64,000 nt of DNA from an uncultured Clostridia bacterium (GTDB taxonomy: Bacteria > Bacillota > Clostridia > Oscillospirales > SIG627), in contig CANQBV010000002.1 of the NCBI GenBank assembly GCA_947589595.1, forward strand, positions 62,001 through 126,000. Reading direction: 5' to 3'. The notes beneath the pieces were generated by a model, which saw only the letters and a program-made list of their open reading frames with translations, made no database searches and had not been told where the DNA came from. Positions 32,764 to 41,296 of the stretch are shown piece by piece. The position numbers were made by a program, and so were the translations under genes. The stretch's first letter is position 1; each line of letters starts with the position of its first letter.

Positions 32764-33222
32764 CTATCCTTTCTTCGTGAGAAGTTTGTCCAGCATGGCG
32801 GTGCAGCCGCGCAGCACGTCGCGATAAGTAGCTTCGAAATTGCCGGTAAACCACGGATCGGCAATGGCACGGGTTTCCCCGCACCAATTAAGCAGCAGTG
32901 AAACCTTGTGCCCGTTATTCTCCAGAAAGGGAGCGAGATTGCGGCGATTGTTTTCGTCCATGATGACAAGATGATCAAAACTGTCGCAATCATTTTTTGT
33001 GATCCGTACGGAAACCTTCCCCGCCGTGGAGATGCCGTGCTGTGCCAAGATCCGGCGCGTGCCGGGATGAACGGGGTTCCCCAGCTCCTCGGTGGAGGTA
33101 GCGGCGCTTCGTACAAAAAACGTTTCCGCCGCGCCGCGCTTTTCGGCCAAATCGCGGAAAACAAACTCCGCCATCGGGCTGCGGCAGATATTGCCATGAC
33201 AAATAAACAAAATGCGGATCAT
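32764..33222 (-). CDS. Low-molecular-weight protein-tyrosine phosphatase
   Basis: The 152-residue enzyme removes phosphate from tyrosine (or possibly arginine in some Firmicutes homologues such as YwlE). The P-loop CHGNICRSPMAEF gives the nucleophilic Cys and Arg of CX5R, and ADPWFTGNF holds the general-acid Asp. A distinction between tyrosine and arginine phosphatase needs the residue after the P-loop Asn (Ile here, versus Thr in YwlE), which favours tyrosine. It follows the 33244 gene by 21 bp. Confidence 0.9.
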   Translation of the reverse strand: MIRILFICHGNICRSPMAEFVFRDLAEKRGAAETFFVRSAATSTEELGNPVHPGTRRILAQHGISTAGKVSVRITKNDCDSFDHLVIMDENNRRNLAPFLENNGHKVSLLLNWCGETRAIADPWFTGNFEATYRDVLRGCTAMLDKLLTKKG

Positions 33223-33243
33223 GCGGATTTTCTCCTACAGGTC

Positions 33244-34242
33244 TTACTTTTCAAGCTTTTGGATCAGGCGGCGCGCACGCTTTGCAATGCGTGATTCAAA
33301 TTCCGTAAAAAACGCGCCCCAATCCCTGCTTGGCAAGGAAAGATGCTCCCAATCGTGTCTGTCCCAAAGCGGGATCACTTTATAATACGAATCGGTTTTC
33401 TCCCGGCTTACCCAATCCTGAAAGCAAAAGGCGTCGACATAGGTTTCCCATCCCTTTTCGCCGTCTCCGAATTGCCGCAGCCACTTTGTGCAGAACGGCA
33501 CGCTTTCCGGATATTGATTATGAAAGAGATCTCTTTTCAGGATCCTTTCTTTTTCGTCCGTATCCCCGGTCAGATACCATTTGCGGATCATCATCAGCGT
33601 CAGATCCCAAAAGTCATATTTTCCGTATTGACTGCGCGCCCGGTTAAAAAATCGCGGCACCGGGCAGTAATTCCCCAGCGTATGCCATGCCGATAAAAAG
33701 GCCTCCAGCCGATCGTCTTTTTTCAGCCTTGCCGCGGCATTTTGAACCCTTTCCCGGATATCGGCGCCGGGTTCCTTTGCCCAGCAATCCAGCATATAGC
33801 GCAGGGAGCATTTCTGATATTGGGAAATTTGCAGCCGACGGCGCTTTTCCTCCGGCGTTTCTACCCGTTCCTCAAAAAAGCCGCTCATGGTAACTTGCAC
33901 CGAGGTCATGGTATCGGAAGTAATTTTCGCGGCGGCGCCAAACAATTCCGGCCAGATTTTCCGATAGATCGCTTGCAAAAGCTTGCTGTCCGTATCGGGA
34001 TCGATAATTTTTTTGACCGTTCTTCCGTCTTTGATAACGGTATATTCTTTTTTGATTTCCTCACTGAAATTTCGCCCGTCTTCAAAAACAGCGCTCCGGT
34101 CGCTCCTTTCGGTATAGGCTTTATAGAGGATATATTTTTCACACGGCGATGCTTTGCCATACGCGTCCGGCGCGTTTTCCGCCGAAAAATCAACCCGCAG
34201 CTTTTCTTCTTCCGACAGCGCCAGAAAATCATCCAAAGTCAT
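33244..34242 (-). CDS. Hypothetical protein of 332 residues
   Basis: No family was recognised. The protein is soluble and rich in aromatics and charges, with GNYCPVPRFFNRARSQYG and FWDLTLMMIRKWYL in the middle and a C-terminal Arg/Lys-rich helix. It starts within the last 14 bases of the phosphatase gene and is followed by the low-molecular-weight phosphatase, so the three form an operon. Its function is unknown. Confidence 0.7.
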   Translation of the reverse strand: MTLDDFLALSEEEKLRVDFSAENAPDAYGKASPCEKYILYKAYTERSDRSAVFEDGRNFSEEIKKEYTVIKDGRTVKKIIDPDTDSKLLQAIYRKIWPELFGAAAKITSDTMTSVQVTMSGFFEERVETPEEKRRRLQISQYQKCSLRYMLDCWAKEPGADIRERVQNAAARLKKDDRLEAFLSAWHTLGNYCPVPRFFNRARSQYGKYDFWDLTLMMIRKWYLTGDTDEKERILKRDLFHNQYPESVPFCTKWLRQFGDGEKGWETYVDAFCFQDWVSREKTDSYYKVIPLWDRHDWEHLSLPSRDWGAFFTEFESRIAKRARRLIQKLEK

Positions 34243-34900
34243 TTGAAAGCCCTCCGTTGTACGACCGGATCATGCGAAAAAGCTCGTCGCAGTCGGCGGC
34301 GAAAGCCGTTTGGCCCAGCGCCGCAAGCTCCCCTTGATCACGGAAGCCCCATGTCACACTGATACAGGGGATGCCGGCGTTTTTCGCCGTTGCCAAGTCC
34401 ACTTCGGAATCCCCGATATAAAGACAGTCCTCGATCGGCACGGCAAGCGCCCGGACGCAAGCAAAAACCGAAGCCGGATCCGGCTTTTTCGGCACGCCTT
34501 CCCTCTCCCCGATCGCGGCGTCGCAAAGACCGGGAAACCAATGAGCCGCCAATTTTTTGACAGCGCCGTCCGGCTTATTGGAAACAATGCCAATGGGAAA
34601 GCCTTCGTTTTTCAAGCGTTCCAAAAGCGGCAAAATACCGGGATAGGGCCTTGTTTTATCCTGCGAATGGCGGACGTAATAGGCGTCGAAATCCGCAAAA
34701 ACCGAATCAAAATCTCCCTCGCCGCTCTCCGGCAGGGCTTTTTTTACGAGACTGCGCACACCGTTGCCTACAAAGCGGCGGATATCCGAGAGAGAACGGA
34801 CGGGAAGCTGATTTTTCTGCAAAGCGAAATTACAGGCGTCGGCCAAATCTGCCAGCGTATCCAGCAGGGTGCCGTCCAGATCGAACAAAATTCCTTTCAT
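34229..34900 (-). CDS. HAD-family phosphatase, phosphoglycolate phosphatase-like
   Basis: The start at 34900 (GILFDLDGTLLDT) follows GGGGAGG and gives 223 residues. The catalytic Asp pair is in DLDGTLLD. The cap domain and SNKPDG (motif II) and GDSEVDLATAKNAG (motif IV) follow. Phosphoglycolate or a similar small sugar phosphate is the likely substrate, but the family is broad. It overlaps the next gene by 14 bases. Confidence 0.85.
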   Translation of the reverse strand: MKGILFDLDGTLLDTLADLADACNFALQKNQLPVRSLSDIRRFVGNGVRSLVKKALPESGEGDFDSVFADFDAYYVRHSQDKTRPYPGILPLLERLKNEGFPIGIVSNKPDGAVKKLAAHWFPGLCDAAIGEREGVPKKPDPASVFACVRALAVPIEDCLYIGDSEVDLATAKNAGIPCISVTWGFRDQGELAALGQTAFAADCDELFRMIRSYNGGLSNDFG

Positions 34901-35018
34901 GCCATGCCTCCCCTTATGATAAAGCGCTTTTATCATAGCACAAAAGGGAAAAAAAGACAAGCAAACGGTTCTTATTTTTAAAAAAGCAGCATTCCCTTAA
35001 AAACAGATGAAAAAATGC

Positions 35019-35048
35019 TTGCCAAGACGGCGTGAAATTATGTATAAT
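35019..35048 (+). promoter_or_regulatory. Promoter of the rrf2-family gene
   Basis: TTGCCA (35019-35024) and TATAAT (35043-35048) are 18 bp apart, about 30 bp before the start codon. Confidence 0.75.
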
Positions 35049-35077
35049 AGAGTGGAAGAAAAAAAGGAGGGGTTTTT

Positions 35078-35500
35078 ATGCTGATTTCCACCAAAGGGCG
35101 CTATGCCCTGCGCGTCATGATCGAGCTGGCTCAGAACGAAGAAATCGGTTTTATTTCGCTGAAAGCGATTGCCGACCGGCAGGAAATCTCTCTGAAATAT
35201 CTGGAAAGTATTGTGGCGCTCCTCCACAAGGGAAGGCTTTTAAAAAGCTCCCGCGGGAAAGACGGCGGCTATGCGCTGGCCAAAAGCGCCGCGGAAATTT
35301 CCGTCAACGATGTGATCCGCCTGACGGAAGGCTCTCTCGAACCGGTTTCCTGCCGGGAGAGAAAAGCCGATCCCGATGAAAAAAGCGTTTCCGCGCTGAC
35401 CTTACCGATGTGGCAAAATTTAGATAAAATGATCGCCGACTATCTTTCCGGGATCAGCATTCGCGACCTGGCGGATGGCAAGATCCGTACCGAAACCTAA
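35078..35500 (+). CDS. Rrf2-family transcriptional regulator lacking the Cys cluster
   Basis: The 140-residue protein has the Rrf2 winged helix (MLISTKGRYALRVMIELAQN, then ISLKYLESIVALLHKGRLLKS and SRGKDGGYALAK). The three Cys that hold an iron-sulfur cluster in IscR/NsrR are not there: only one Cys (EPVSCRERK) remains. So it probably senses something other than Fe-S status or is cluster-free. Its target is unknown. The ribosome binding site is AAGGAGGGG. Confidence 0.88.
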   Translation: MLISTKGRYALRVMIELAQNEEIGFISLKAIADRQEISLKYLESIVALLHKGRLLKSSRGKDGGYALAKSAAEISVNDVIRLTEGSLEPVSCRERKADPDEKSVSALTLPMWQNLDKMIADYLSGISIRDLADGKIRTET

Positions 35501-35536
35501 GCCCTGAAAAACACCAAAGGAGAGCGCATGAAAAAC

Positions 35537-35565
35537 AAAAAAGAGGTTGTAAAAACCTCTTTTTC
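35537..35565 (+). terminator. Terminator after the rrf2-family gene
   Basis: AAAAAGAGGTT and AACCTCTTTTT form a hairpin with a short loop and T tail. Confidence 0.85.
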
Positions 35566-35675
35566 TGTCTTGAAAGTCTGATAGAAAGATTTTCTCTTGA
35601 GAACCTGCCGCGCCCTTGGGCAGAACCTAAAAAGCCCGGTACCGTGTTCGTCAATGGAAAGGCTCTAAGGATTCA

Positions 35676-35760
35676 GAAGTTTTAAGGATTTTCAAGGAAC
35701 TTTTTCAAAAGTTCCTTGAACGGGGCGCGGGGCGGCTTTCTGTAAAAGAAACGCACGCTA
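35676..35760 (-). repeat. Dispersed 3'-UTR repeat, copy abutting the second SLOG gene
   Basis: Read on the minus strand, GCCGCCCCGCGCCCCG follows the stop region, then CAAGGAACTTTTGAAAAAGTTCCTTG, a perfect hairpin, and AAAATCCTTAAAACTTC. Confidence 0.75.
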
Positions 35761-35768
35761 CGCGAAGC

Positions 35769-36110
35769 CTATTTTGCGGATTTTGGTTTGAATACCACGA
35801 CTTTTTTATTTCTTTTTTTACAGTTGTCGATCACAAATTTGGTGCCTTTTGATTTTCCGTCCCAAAACGCCAGCACCAGATCGGCATAGTCAATGATCTG
35901 CAGATTGCGAATCAGCGGCGCCGATTTTTGGTGCTTTTCATAATCCGGTAAAAATTCCGTCAGCTTGATCCCGTTCGCCCGTGCATATTCTCTCGCGCAG
36001 GCGTCGATTCCACGCGCACCGCCGGAAACGATTTCCGTTACCGTTTTCGGCACATATTTTTCTAAATTACCAATCTTCAGGTTCCGGGATCCGATAATCG
36101 CTACTTTCAT
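35769..36110 (-). CDS. Second SLOG/DprA-like nucleotide-binding protein
   Basis: The 113-residue protein closely resembles the protein at 30244 (MKVAIIGSRNLKIGN, EIVSGGARGIDACAREYARA, ADLVLAFWDGKSKGTKFVI). The two look like recent duplicates or parallel acquisitions. No regulator gene is next to this copy. A TATACT -10 lies at 36154-36149 on the minus strand. Function is unknown. Confidence 0.8.
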   Translation of the reverse strand: MKVAIIGSRNLKIGNLEKYVPKTVTEIVSGGARGIDACAREYARANGIKLTEFLPDYEKHQKSAPLIRNLQIIDYADLVLAFWDGKSKGTKFVIDNCKKRNKKVVVFKPKSAK

Positions 36111-36264
36111 TTCGTTCTCTTCCTTACAAGTTTGGTATCCTCGATTTCAGTATACTTCTACCTGAAAATTTTGGGGATTGCCGGTCCGCTTTCATGAAAG
36201 AGGACCGACTGGGTTTGGGGCGGCGCCTCATAAAAATCAGCCGCGGTAAGCCTCTTTTTTTATT

Positions 36265-36792
36265 TTAAGGCGAGGGGAGGCAAGCCCCCATCGACTCCCC
36301 TCGCCTCAATTTCTCCGCTAAGGTACGAAACGCAAAATCCACGCTCGCTTCCCGCACAGCGCGCCGACCGATCGCGCCAAACCGCTTTGTTACCGTGCAG
36401 CGCTCACCGTTCACCCAAAAGCCGAAGCAAACCGTGCCGACCGGCACCTCTTCCGTGCCGCCGCCTGGCCCGGCAATCCCGGAAATGCCTACGCCCACCT
36501 CGGAGCCGCTTGCTTTTGCCGCGCCGCACGCCATTTCCCCGGCCACTGCTTCACTGACCGCACCGAAAGCCCGGAGCGATTCTTCGGATACGCCCACCAG
36601 GCGCATTTTCGCTTCCTCGGCATAGGTCACATAGGATTCGCAGAAAACCCCGGAAGCGTCCGGCACGTCCACCAGCCGCGCCGCCGCCAACCCCGCCGTA
36701 CAGGATTCCGCAAAGGAAATGTGCCAGCCCTTTTCCGCAAGAGCGCGCACGACCGTTTCCGCATCCTTTCGTCCGTTTAACGCTTTTTCCAT
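36265..36792 (-). CDS. CinA C-terminal domain protein, nicotinamide-nucleotide amidase
   Basis: The 175-residue protein hydrolyses nicotinamide mononucleotide to nicotinate mononucleotide, as in pyridine nucleotide recycling (PncC). Motifs are FAESCTAGLAAARL and GISGIAGPGGGTEEVPVGTV. The molybdopterin-binding half of full CinA is missing, as in PncC. The ATG at 36792 follows AAAGGCGG. An in-frame ATG at 36816 is possible but its spacing from AGGAAA is long. Confidence 0.88.
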   Translation of the reverse strand: MEKALNGRKDAETVVRALAEKGWHISFAESCTAGLAAARLVDVPDASGVFCESYVTYAEEAKMRLVGVSEESLRAFGAVSEAVAGEMACGAAKASGSEVGVGISGIAGPGGGTEEVPVGTVCFGFWVNGERCTVTKRFGAIGRRAVREASVDFAFRTLAEKLRRGESMGACLPSP

Positions 36793-36887
36793 CGTTTCCG
36801 CCTTTCGCTGCCTCATTTATAGTCAACGTTTCCTTTTCTCTATTATAGTCAATTCCCAGCAAAAAAACAAGAGACTGTTTTATGTAT

Positions 36888-36926
36888 AAAAAAGATCCGA
36901 TTTCAAATGAAATCGGATCTTTTTCT
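36888..36926. terminator. Terminator downstream of nfnB
   Basis: AAAAGATCCGATTTC and GAAATCGGATCTTTT form a 15-bp stem with an AAAT loop. Both directions have T tails. Confidence 0.88.
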
Positions 36927-36987
36927 TGTGAAAATTTCAGAGCTTCGAGTCCTTTTTTTAAAAGGTCCCGGGAATCTCCGGTTGGTT

Positions 36988-38400
36988 TTAGCCGAGAATT
37001 TTTTCCTGAATGGCCTTGGCGGCGGTCTTGCCGGCGCCCATGGCCAGAATTACGGTGGCAGCACCGGTTACGGCGTCGCCGCCGGCGTAAATGCCGTCCT
37101 GAGAGGACTTGCCGTTTTCATCCACGGCGATACCGCCCTTGCGGGTGGCTTCCAGACCGGGCGTGGTGGAAAGGATCAGCGGGTTGGGGCTGGTACCGAT
37201 CGACATGACGACCAGGTCGCAATCGATTACAAATTCGCTGCCTTCAATGGGAACGGGACGACGACGGCCGCTTGCGTCCGGCTCGCCCTGTTCCATCTTC
37301 ACGCACTTCATGCCGATGACCGAACCGTTTTTGGGATCTCTGCGGTCTTCGGGATTGCTATAGCCAATGATCTCCACAGGATTGGTGAGGAAGAGGAATT
37401 CGATGCCTTCTTCCATAGCGTGCTCAATCTCTTCCAGACGGGCGGGCAGATCCTCGCGCGTTCTGCGATATACGATCTTCACGCTGTCCGCACCCAGACG
37501 GAGCGCCGTTCTGGCAGCATCCATCGCCACGTTGCCGCCGCCCACGATCACGGCGTTTTTCGCTTTCGGGATCGGGGTCTTGGCGCCGGGCAGATAGGCT
37601 TTCATCAAATTGTTGCGGGTCAAAAATTCATTGGCGGAAAGAACGCCGTTGAGATTTTCGCCGGGCAGGTTCATAAAGTTGGGAAGTCCGGCGCCGGAGC
37701 CGATGAACACGGCCTCAAAGCCGAATTCTTTTTGCAGATCATCCACCATAACGGTTTTGCCGATGATCACGTCCGTCTCGATCTTCACGCCGAGCTCTTT
37801 GAGGTTTTCGATTTCCTTTGCCACAATGCTCTTGGGCAGACGGAATTCGGGAATGCCGTAGGTCAGAACGCCGCCGGGGGTGTGCAGAGCTTCGAAAATA
37901 GTCACTTCAAAGCCGGCTTTTGCCAGATCGCCCGCACAGGTAAGCCCCGCAGGGCCGGAGCCGACGATCGCCACCCTGTGGCCGTTGGATTCGGCTTTTT
38001 GGGGTTTGGCGGTGCCGTGTTCATTGTGGTAATCGGCCACAAAGCGTTCCACACGGCCAATGCCGACGGACTCTCCCTTTTTGCCGCGAATGCATTCTTT
38101 TTCACACTGGGATTCCTGCGGGCAGACACGGCCGCATACAGCGGGAAGCGAGGTGGAAAGCGACAGCACTTCATATGCTTTGTCAAAATCGCCCTTCGCC
38201 ACTTCCTGCAGAAAATCGGGGATATGTACCTTAACAGGGCACCCCGTCATACAGAAAGGATTTTTGCAGTTCAGGCAGCGCGCGGCTTCCTCCATGGCGT
38301 CTTCCTTGGTGTAGCCCAGCGCAACTTCTTTAAAGTTTCTGGCCCGCACTGCCGGTTCCTGTACCGGCATGGGGGTCTTCTCTTTTTTCATATTCGGCAT
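36988..38400 (-). CDS. nfnB: NfnB-type/glutamate synthase small subunit-like oxidoreductase
   Basis: The 470-residue flavoprotein has N-terminal ferredoxin-like Cys clusters (CLNCKNPFCMTGCPVKVHIP and CGRVCPQESQCEKEC) for two 4Fe-4S centres, then FAD-binding GSGPAGLTCAGDL and NADPH-binding GGGNVAMDAARTA. With NfnA next to it, it fits the NADH-dependent reduced ferredoxin:NADP+ oxidoreductase, which couples electron bifurcation or confurcation to NADPH production in anaerobes. No GltB large subunit is nearby, so a glutamate synthase is unlikely. The start at 38400 follows AAGGAGGCGG. Confidence 0.9.
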   Translation of the reverse strand: MPNMKKEKTPMPVQEPAVRARNFKEVALGYTKEDAMEEAARCLNCKNPFCMTGCPVKVHIPDFLQEVAKGDFDKAYEVLSLSTSLPAVCGRVCPQESQCEKECIRGKKGESVGIGRVERFVADYHNEHGTAKPQKAESNGHRVAIVGSGPAGLTCAGDLAKAGFEVTIFEALHTPGGVLTYGIPEFRLPKSIVAKEIENLKELGVKIETDVIIGKTVMVDDLQKEFGFEAVFIGSGAGLPNFMNLPGENLNGVLSANEFLTRNNLMKAYLPGAKTPIPKAKNAVIVGGGNVAMDAARTALRLGADSVKIVYRRTREDLPARLEEIEHAMEEGIEFLFLTNPVEIIGYSNPEDRRDPKNGSVIGMKCVKMEQGEPDASGRRRPVPIEGSEFVIDCDLVVMSIGTSPNPLILSTTPGLEATRKGGIAVDENGKSSQDGIYAGGDAVTGAATVILAMGAGKTAAKAIQEKILG

Positions 38401-38401
38401 T

Positions 38402-39244
38402 TTATTCCGCCTCCTTTTTGAAGAGATTGCAGTCCTCTTCCAAAGCCTTTTGTTCAAAAGAGCGGTATGCCATGCCCTTTTGCATCGCTAAATCAAAATC
38501 GACCTGATGCCCGTCAAATTCCGGCCCTTCCACACAGGCAAACACGGTTTTGCCGCCCACTACGAGTCGGCAGCCGCCGCACATACCGGTGCCGTCGATC
38601 ATCACCGGGTTCATGGAAACCACGGTGGGAACTTCGTACTTTTTGGTCAGCAGCGAAACGAACTTCATCATCACCAGCGGGCCGATTGCAATCACGCGGT
38701 CAAACTTTTCACCGGCGAGAATTTCTTTTTCCAGCGCATCGGTCACCAGTCCCTTTTCCCCCACAGAGCCGTCGTCGGACATGAGGATGAATTTCTGGGA
38801 ATAGGTGCGGAATTCTTTTTCCAGAATCACCAGATCCTTGTTGCGGAAACCGGCAACGGTCGTGACGTTGCAGCCCTGCTGATACAGCTTTTTGGCAACG
38901 GGCAGCGCAATGGCGCTTCCCACGCCGCCTGCCACGATGCAGACCTTTTTCAGGCCTTCGGTTTCGGTTTTTTTGCCGAGCGGTCCGGCAAACGAAGCCA
39001 AATTGCCTCCCACTTCCTTGCGTTCCAGACTGCGCGTTCCCACACCCACGATTTGGAAAATGATCGAAACCGTGCCGGCTTGACGGTCAAAATCCGCAAT
39101 GGTCAGGGGAATTCTTTCGCCGCCCTCTTCGGCGCGGACGATCACGAATTGACCGGGCTCGCAGTTTCTGGCCACCAGAGGCGCCTTTACCTTCATGCGG
39201 ACTACGGTCGGATTCAAATATTCTTTTTCCAGAATTTCTACCAT
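38402..39244 (-). CDS. nfnA: NfnA-type ferredoxin-NADP+ reductase subunit
   Basis: The 280-residue protein carries FAD and a 2Fe-2S cluster. FAD binding shows in RIPLTIADFD and GVGTRSLE, NAD binding in VAGGVGSAIALPVAKK, and the cluster ligands in GTGMCGGCRLVVGGKTVFAC. Such subunits also occur as PyrK or sulfide dehydrogenase partners, but the neighbour is NfnB, one base away (nfnA then nfnB). It starts at 39244 after GAGAGGA. Confidence 0.9.
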   Translation of the reverse strand: MVEILEKEYLNPTVVRMKVKAPLVARNCEPGQFVIVRAEEGGERIPLTIADFDRQAGTVSIIFQIVGVGTRSLERKEVGGNLASFAGPLGKKTETEGLKKVCIVAGGVGSAIALPVAKKLYQQGCNVTTVAGFRNKDLVILEKEFRTYSQKFILMSDDGSVGEKGLVTDALEKEILAGEKFDRVIAIGPLVMMKFVSLLTKKYEVPTVVSMNPVMIDGTGMCGGCRLVVGGKTVFACVEGPEFDGHQVDFDLAMQKGMAYRSFEQKALEEDCNLFKKEAE

Positions 39245-39407
39245 CGACTTAATTCCTCTCCTTTCCGGCGGCTGTGCCACCGATCTTTTTTATTGTAACA
39301 CACGAAGCGGGAAATGAAAAGACCCTTTGGGAAATTTTTTTAAAAAAATCGGCATAAATAAGCCGAAAAAATCCCGCATTTTCTGCTTTTTGAACGGAAA
39401 ATTTTTC

Positions 39408-39436
39408 TTGACTTGCGGAAAGGAAAATGCTACAAT
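39408..39436 (+). promoter_or_regulatory. Promoter of the HPr-like gene
   Basis: TTGACT (39408-39413) and TACAAT (39431-39436) are 17 bp apart. Ribosome binding site AAGGAGG at 39459-39465. Confidence 0.88.
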
Positions 39437-39471
39437 GAGTTGAAATCAAATTTTGCAAGGAGGCTGCATCC

Positions 39472-39702
39472 ATGAAAACCTTGAAAATCAAACTTTCTAC
39501 CATTGAAGACATCCGCACTTTTGTCAATCTGGTAACGGCGTGCGATTTTGAAGTCGACCTCGCCAGCGGTCGGTATATTGTGGACGCCAAGTCCATTATG
39601 GGAATTTTCTCGCTCGATCTGATGAACCCGATCCAGATGACCGTGCATTCCGACGACTGCGACGCCCTGATGGAAAAGGTCGCCCGCTTCGAAGTAAAGT
39701 AA
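39472..39702 (+). CDS. HPr-like protein without the active histidine (Crh-like)
   Basis: The 76-residue protein has the HPr fold. The phosphocarrier His15 is Arg here (EDIRTFVNL), so it cannot carry PEP-derived phosphate. The regulatory segment AKSIMGIFSLDL with Ser41 matches the HPr kinase target around Ser46. It therefore resembles Crh, the catabolite-repression co-regulator of bacilli. A role with CcpA is inferred; HprK and CcpA are not in the window. It has its own promoter. Confidence 0.85.
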   Translation: MKTLKIKLSTIEDIRTFVNLVTACDFEVDLASGRYIVDAKSIMGIFSLDLMNPIQMTVHSDDCDALMEKVARFEVK

Positions 39703-39748
39703 TTTCAAAAAAGAAAGAAAATAAAAGACGATACAGAAAGGAATTTTT

Positions 39749-41272
39749 ATGTCTGATAAACTTCTGATCGGCATGGCCGAAGAAAGCATTACGCCCAAGG
39801 GCAGTATTTCCCTGCGCGGCCAGTTTTACGAACGCATTTCCGAATATGTGGAAACCGAGATTACCGTCACTGCGATGGCCGTCCAGCAGGGAAACGAGCA
39901 GTTCACCATCCTGAGCTGCGACCTCACCAGCATTTCCGACAACGTCGTCGAGGGCATCCGCGCCAAGCTTGCGGATCTGGACGGCTTCGACCCGGAAAAG
40001 CTCATGGTCAACGCCACCCATACGCACACCTCGCACTCCTACGTCATGAAAAAGCGCTACGATTCCACCTCGAACGTCGCGATTATGAACCGCTACGCCA
40101 ACGGCAAAAAATACGTGCCGCTCACCGGCGATAAAAAGCCCGCCGTCAGCGGCGCCGAATCGCTGGAATTCATCATCGAAAGAGGCGCCGCCGCCGTGCG
40201 CCGCGCCTGGAACGAGCGCCATCCCGTCAGCATGAAATTCGGTTTCGGCCGCGCCGCCGTGGGCATGTGCCGCCGCGTCGGGTATGACGACGGCAGCGCC
40301 AAAATGTGGGGCGATACCAACCTTGCCAATTTTGACGCGCTCGAAGCCGGCAACGATTCCGGGATTGAGATCGGCTTTGTTTTCGGGGAAAACGAAAAGC
40401 TTGAGGGCGTGATCGCCAACGTTTCCTGCCCCAGCCAGATCCTGGAGCACAGAAGCTTTATTTCTTCCGACTACTGGGGCAAGGTCAAGATCATTCTGCG
40501 CGAAAAATTCGGCGAAGACCTGAAAGTTCTCTGCCTGTGCGCCCCCGCCGGCGACCAGTGCCCGAGAGATTTGGTGCGCTGGGTGAACCCCGAAACGCCG
40601 ATCAACGACCCGAATATCAAGCGCCCCAACTATATTGAAAGAACCGCCGATCCTTCGATGTTCGATATCCGGGGCACCTGGGTAGCCGGCAGAAGAATTG
40701 CCCGCGAAATCATCGACGCTTATGAAGAATCCGCCGTGGCCGATCCGTGCAACGTGCTGCGCCACGAGGTTCTCCATATCGACCTGCCCTACCGCCGCGT
40801 TACCATTGCCGAGTGTGAACAGGCCGACAAAACACTTCGTGAATTTTTTGCTCAGGCCGGGGAAACCTTCACTTATGAGGACAACGCCCGCATGCATATT
40901 CAGGCCGGTACCATTGCCCGCTATGAGGATCAGCAGAAGAGAGACGTATTCCCCGTGGAGGTTCACGTTGTCCGTCTCGGAAACGTGGCGTTTGCCACCA
41001 ACTCTTTTGAACTCTTCCTGGATTACGGCAACCAGATTCGTGCCCGTTCCAAGGCACGTCAGACTTTCCTGATTCAGCTTTGCTGCGGTGCGGACGGCTA
41101 TCTTCCCACCGAAAAGGCCGAAAAAGGCAGCCACTACAGCGCCTATGTCACCAGCGGCCACGTCGGCCACGAGGGCGGCTCTCTGCTGGTGAGAAAAACG
41201 GTGCAGACCCTCAATGCCATGTTTGCTGAGGACGCTCCGTCCGAAAAGAAAGAAGCGTCTCCGGTCGACTAA
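39749..41272 (+). CDS. Neutral ceramidase-like protein (uncharacterised)
   Basis: The 507-residue protein has the N-terminal domain of neutral/alkaline ceramidase-like proteins: NATHTHTSHSYVM gives the two zinc-type His of the family and CLCAPAGDQCPRDL sits where ceramidases have GDVSPN. The nucleophilic Ser is Cys here. There is no signal peptide, so it is probably cytoplasmic. Because of these differences a true ceramidase role is doubtful. The group also includes uncharacterised proteins near carbohydrate genes. It is 24 bp before a lipid kinase gene. Confidence 0.75.
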   Translation: MSDKLLIGMAEESITPKGSISLRGQFYERISEYVETEITVTAMAVQQGNEQFTILSCDLTSISDNVVEGIRAKLADLDGFDPEKLMVNATHTHTSHSYVMKKRYDSTSNVAIMNRYANGKKYVPLTGDKKPAVSGAESLEFIIERGAAAVRRAWNERHPVSMKFGFGRAAVGMCRRVGYDDGSAKMWGDTNLANFDALEAGNDSGIEIGFVFGENEKLEGVIANVSCPSQILEHRSFISSDYWGKVKIILREKFGEDLKVLCLCAPAGDQCPRDLVRWVNPETPINDPNIKRPNYIERTADPSMFDIRGTWVAGRRIAREIIDAYEESAVADPCNVLRHEVLHIDLPYRRVTIAECEQADKTLREFFAQAGETFTYEDNARMHIQAGTIARYEDQQKRDVFPVEVHVVRLGNVAFATNSFELFLDYGNQIRARSKARQTFLIQLCCGADGYLPTEKAEKGSHYSAYVTSGHVGHEGGSLLVRKTVQTLNAMFAEDAPSEKKEASPVD

Positions 41273-41296
41273 AATCTTTTCCAAAAGGATTCTGCC

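Noticed and set aside
36907-38421. 504-residue open frame on the plus strand
   Set aside because: Antisense to nfnB with its iron-sulfur and nucleotide motifs; a high-GC shadow frame.
39596-41284. 562-residue open frame on the minus strand
   Set aside because: Antisense to the ceramidase-like gene, whose plus strand has family motifs and a ribosome binding site. The minus frame has none.
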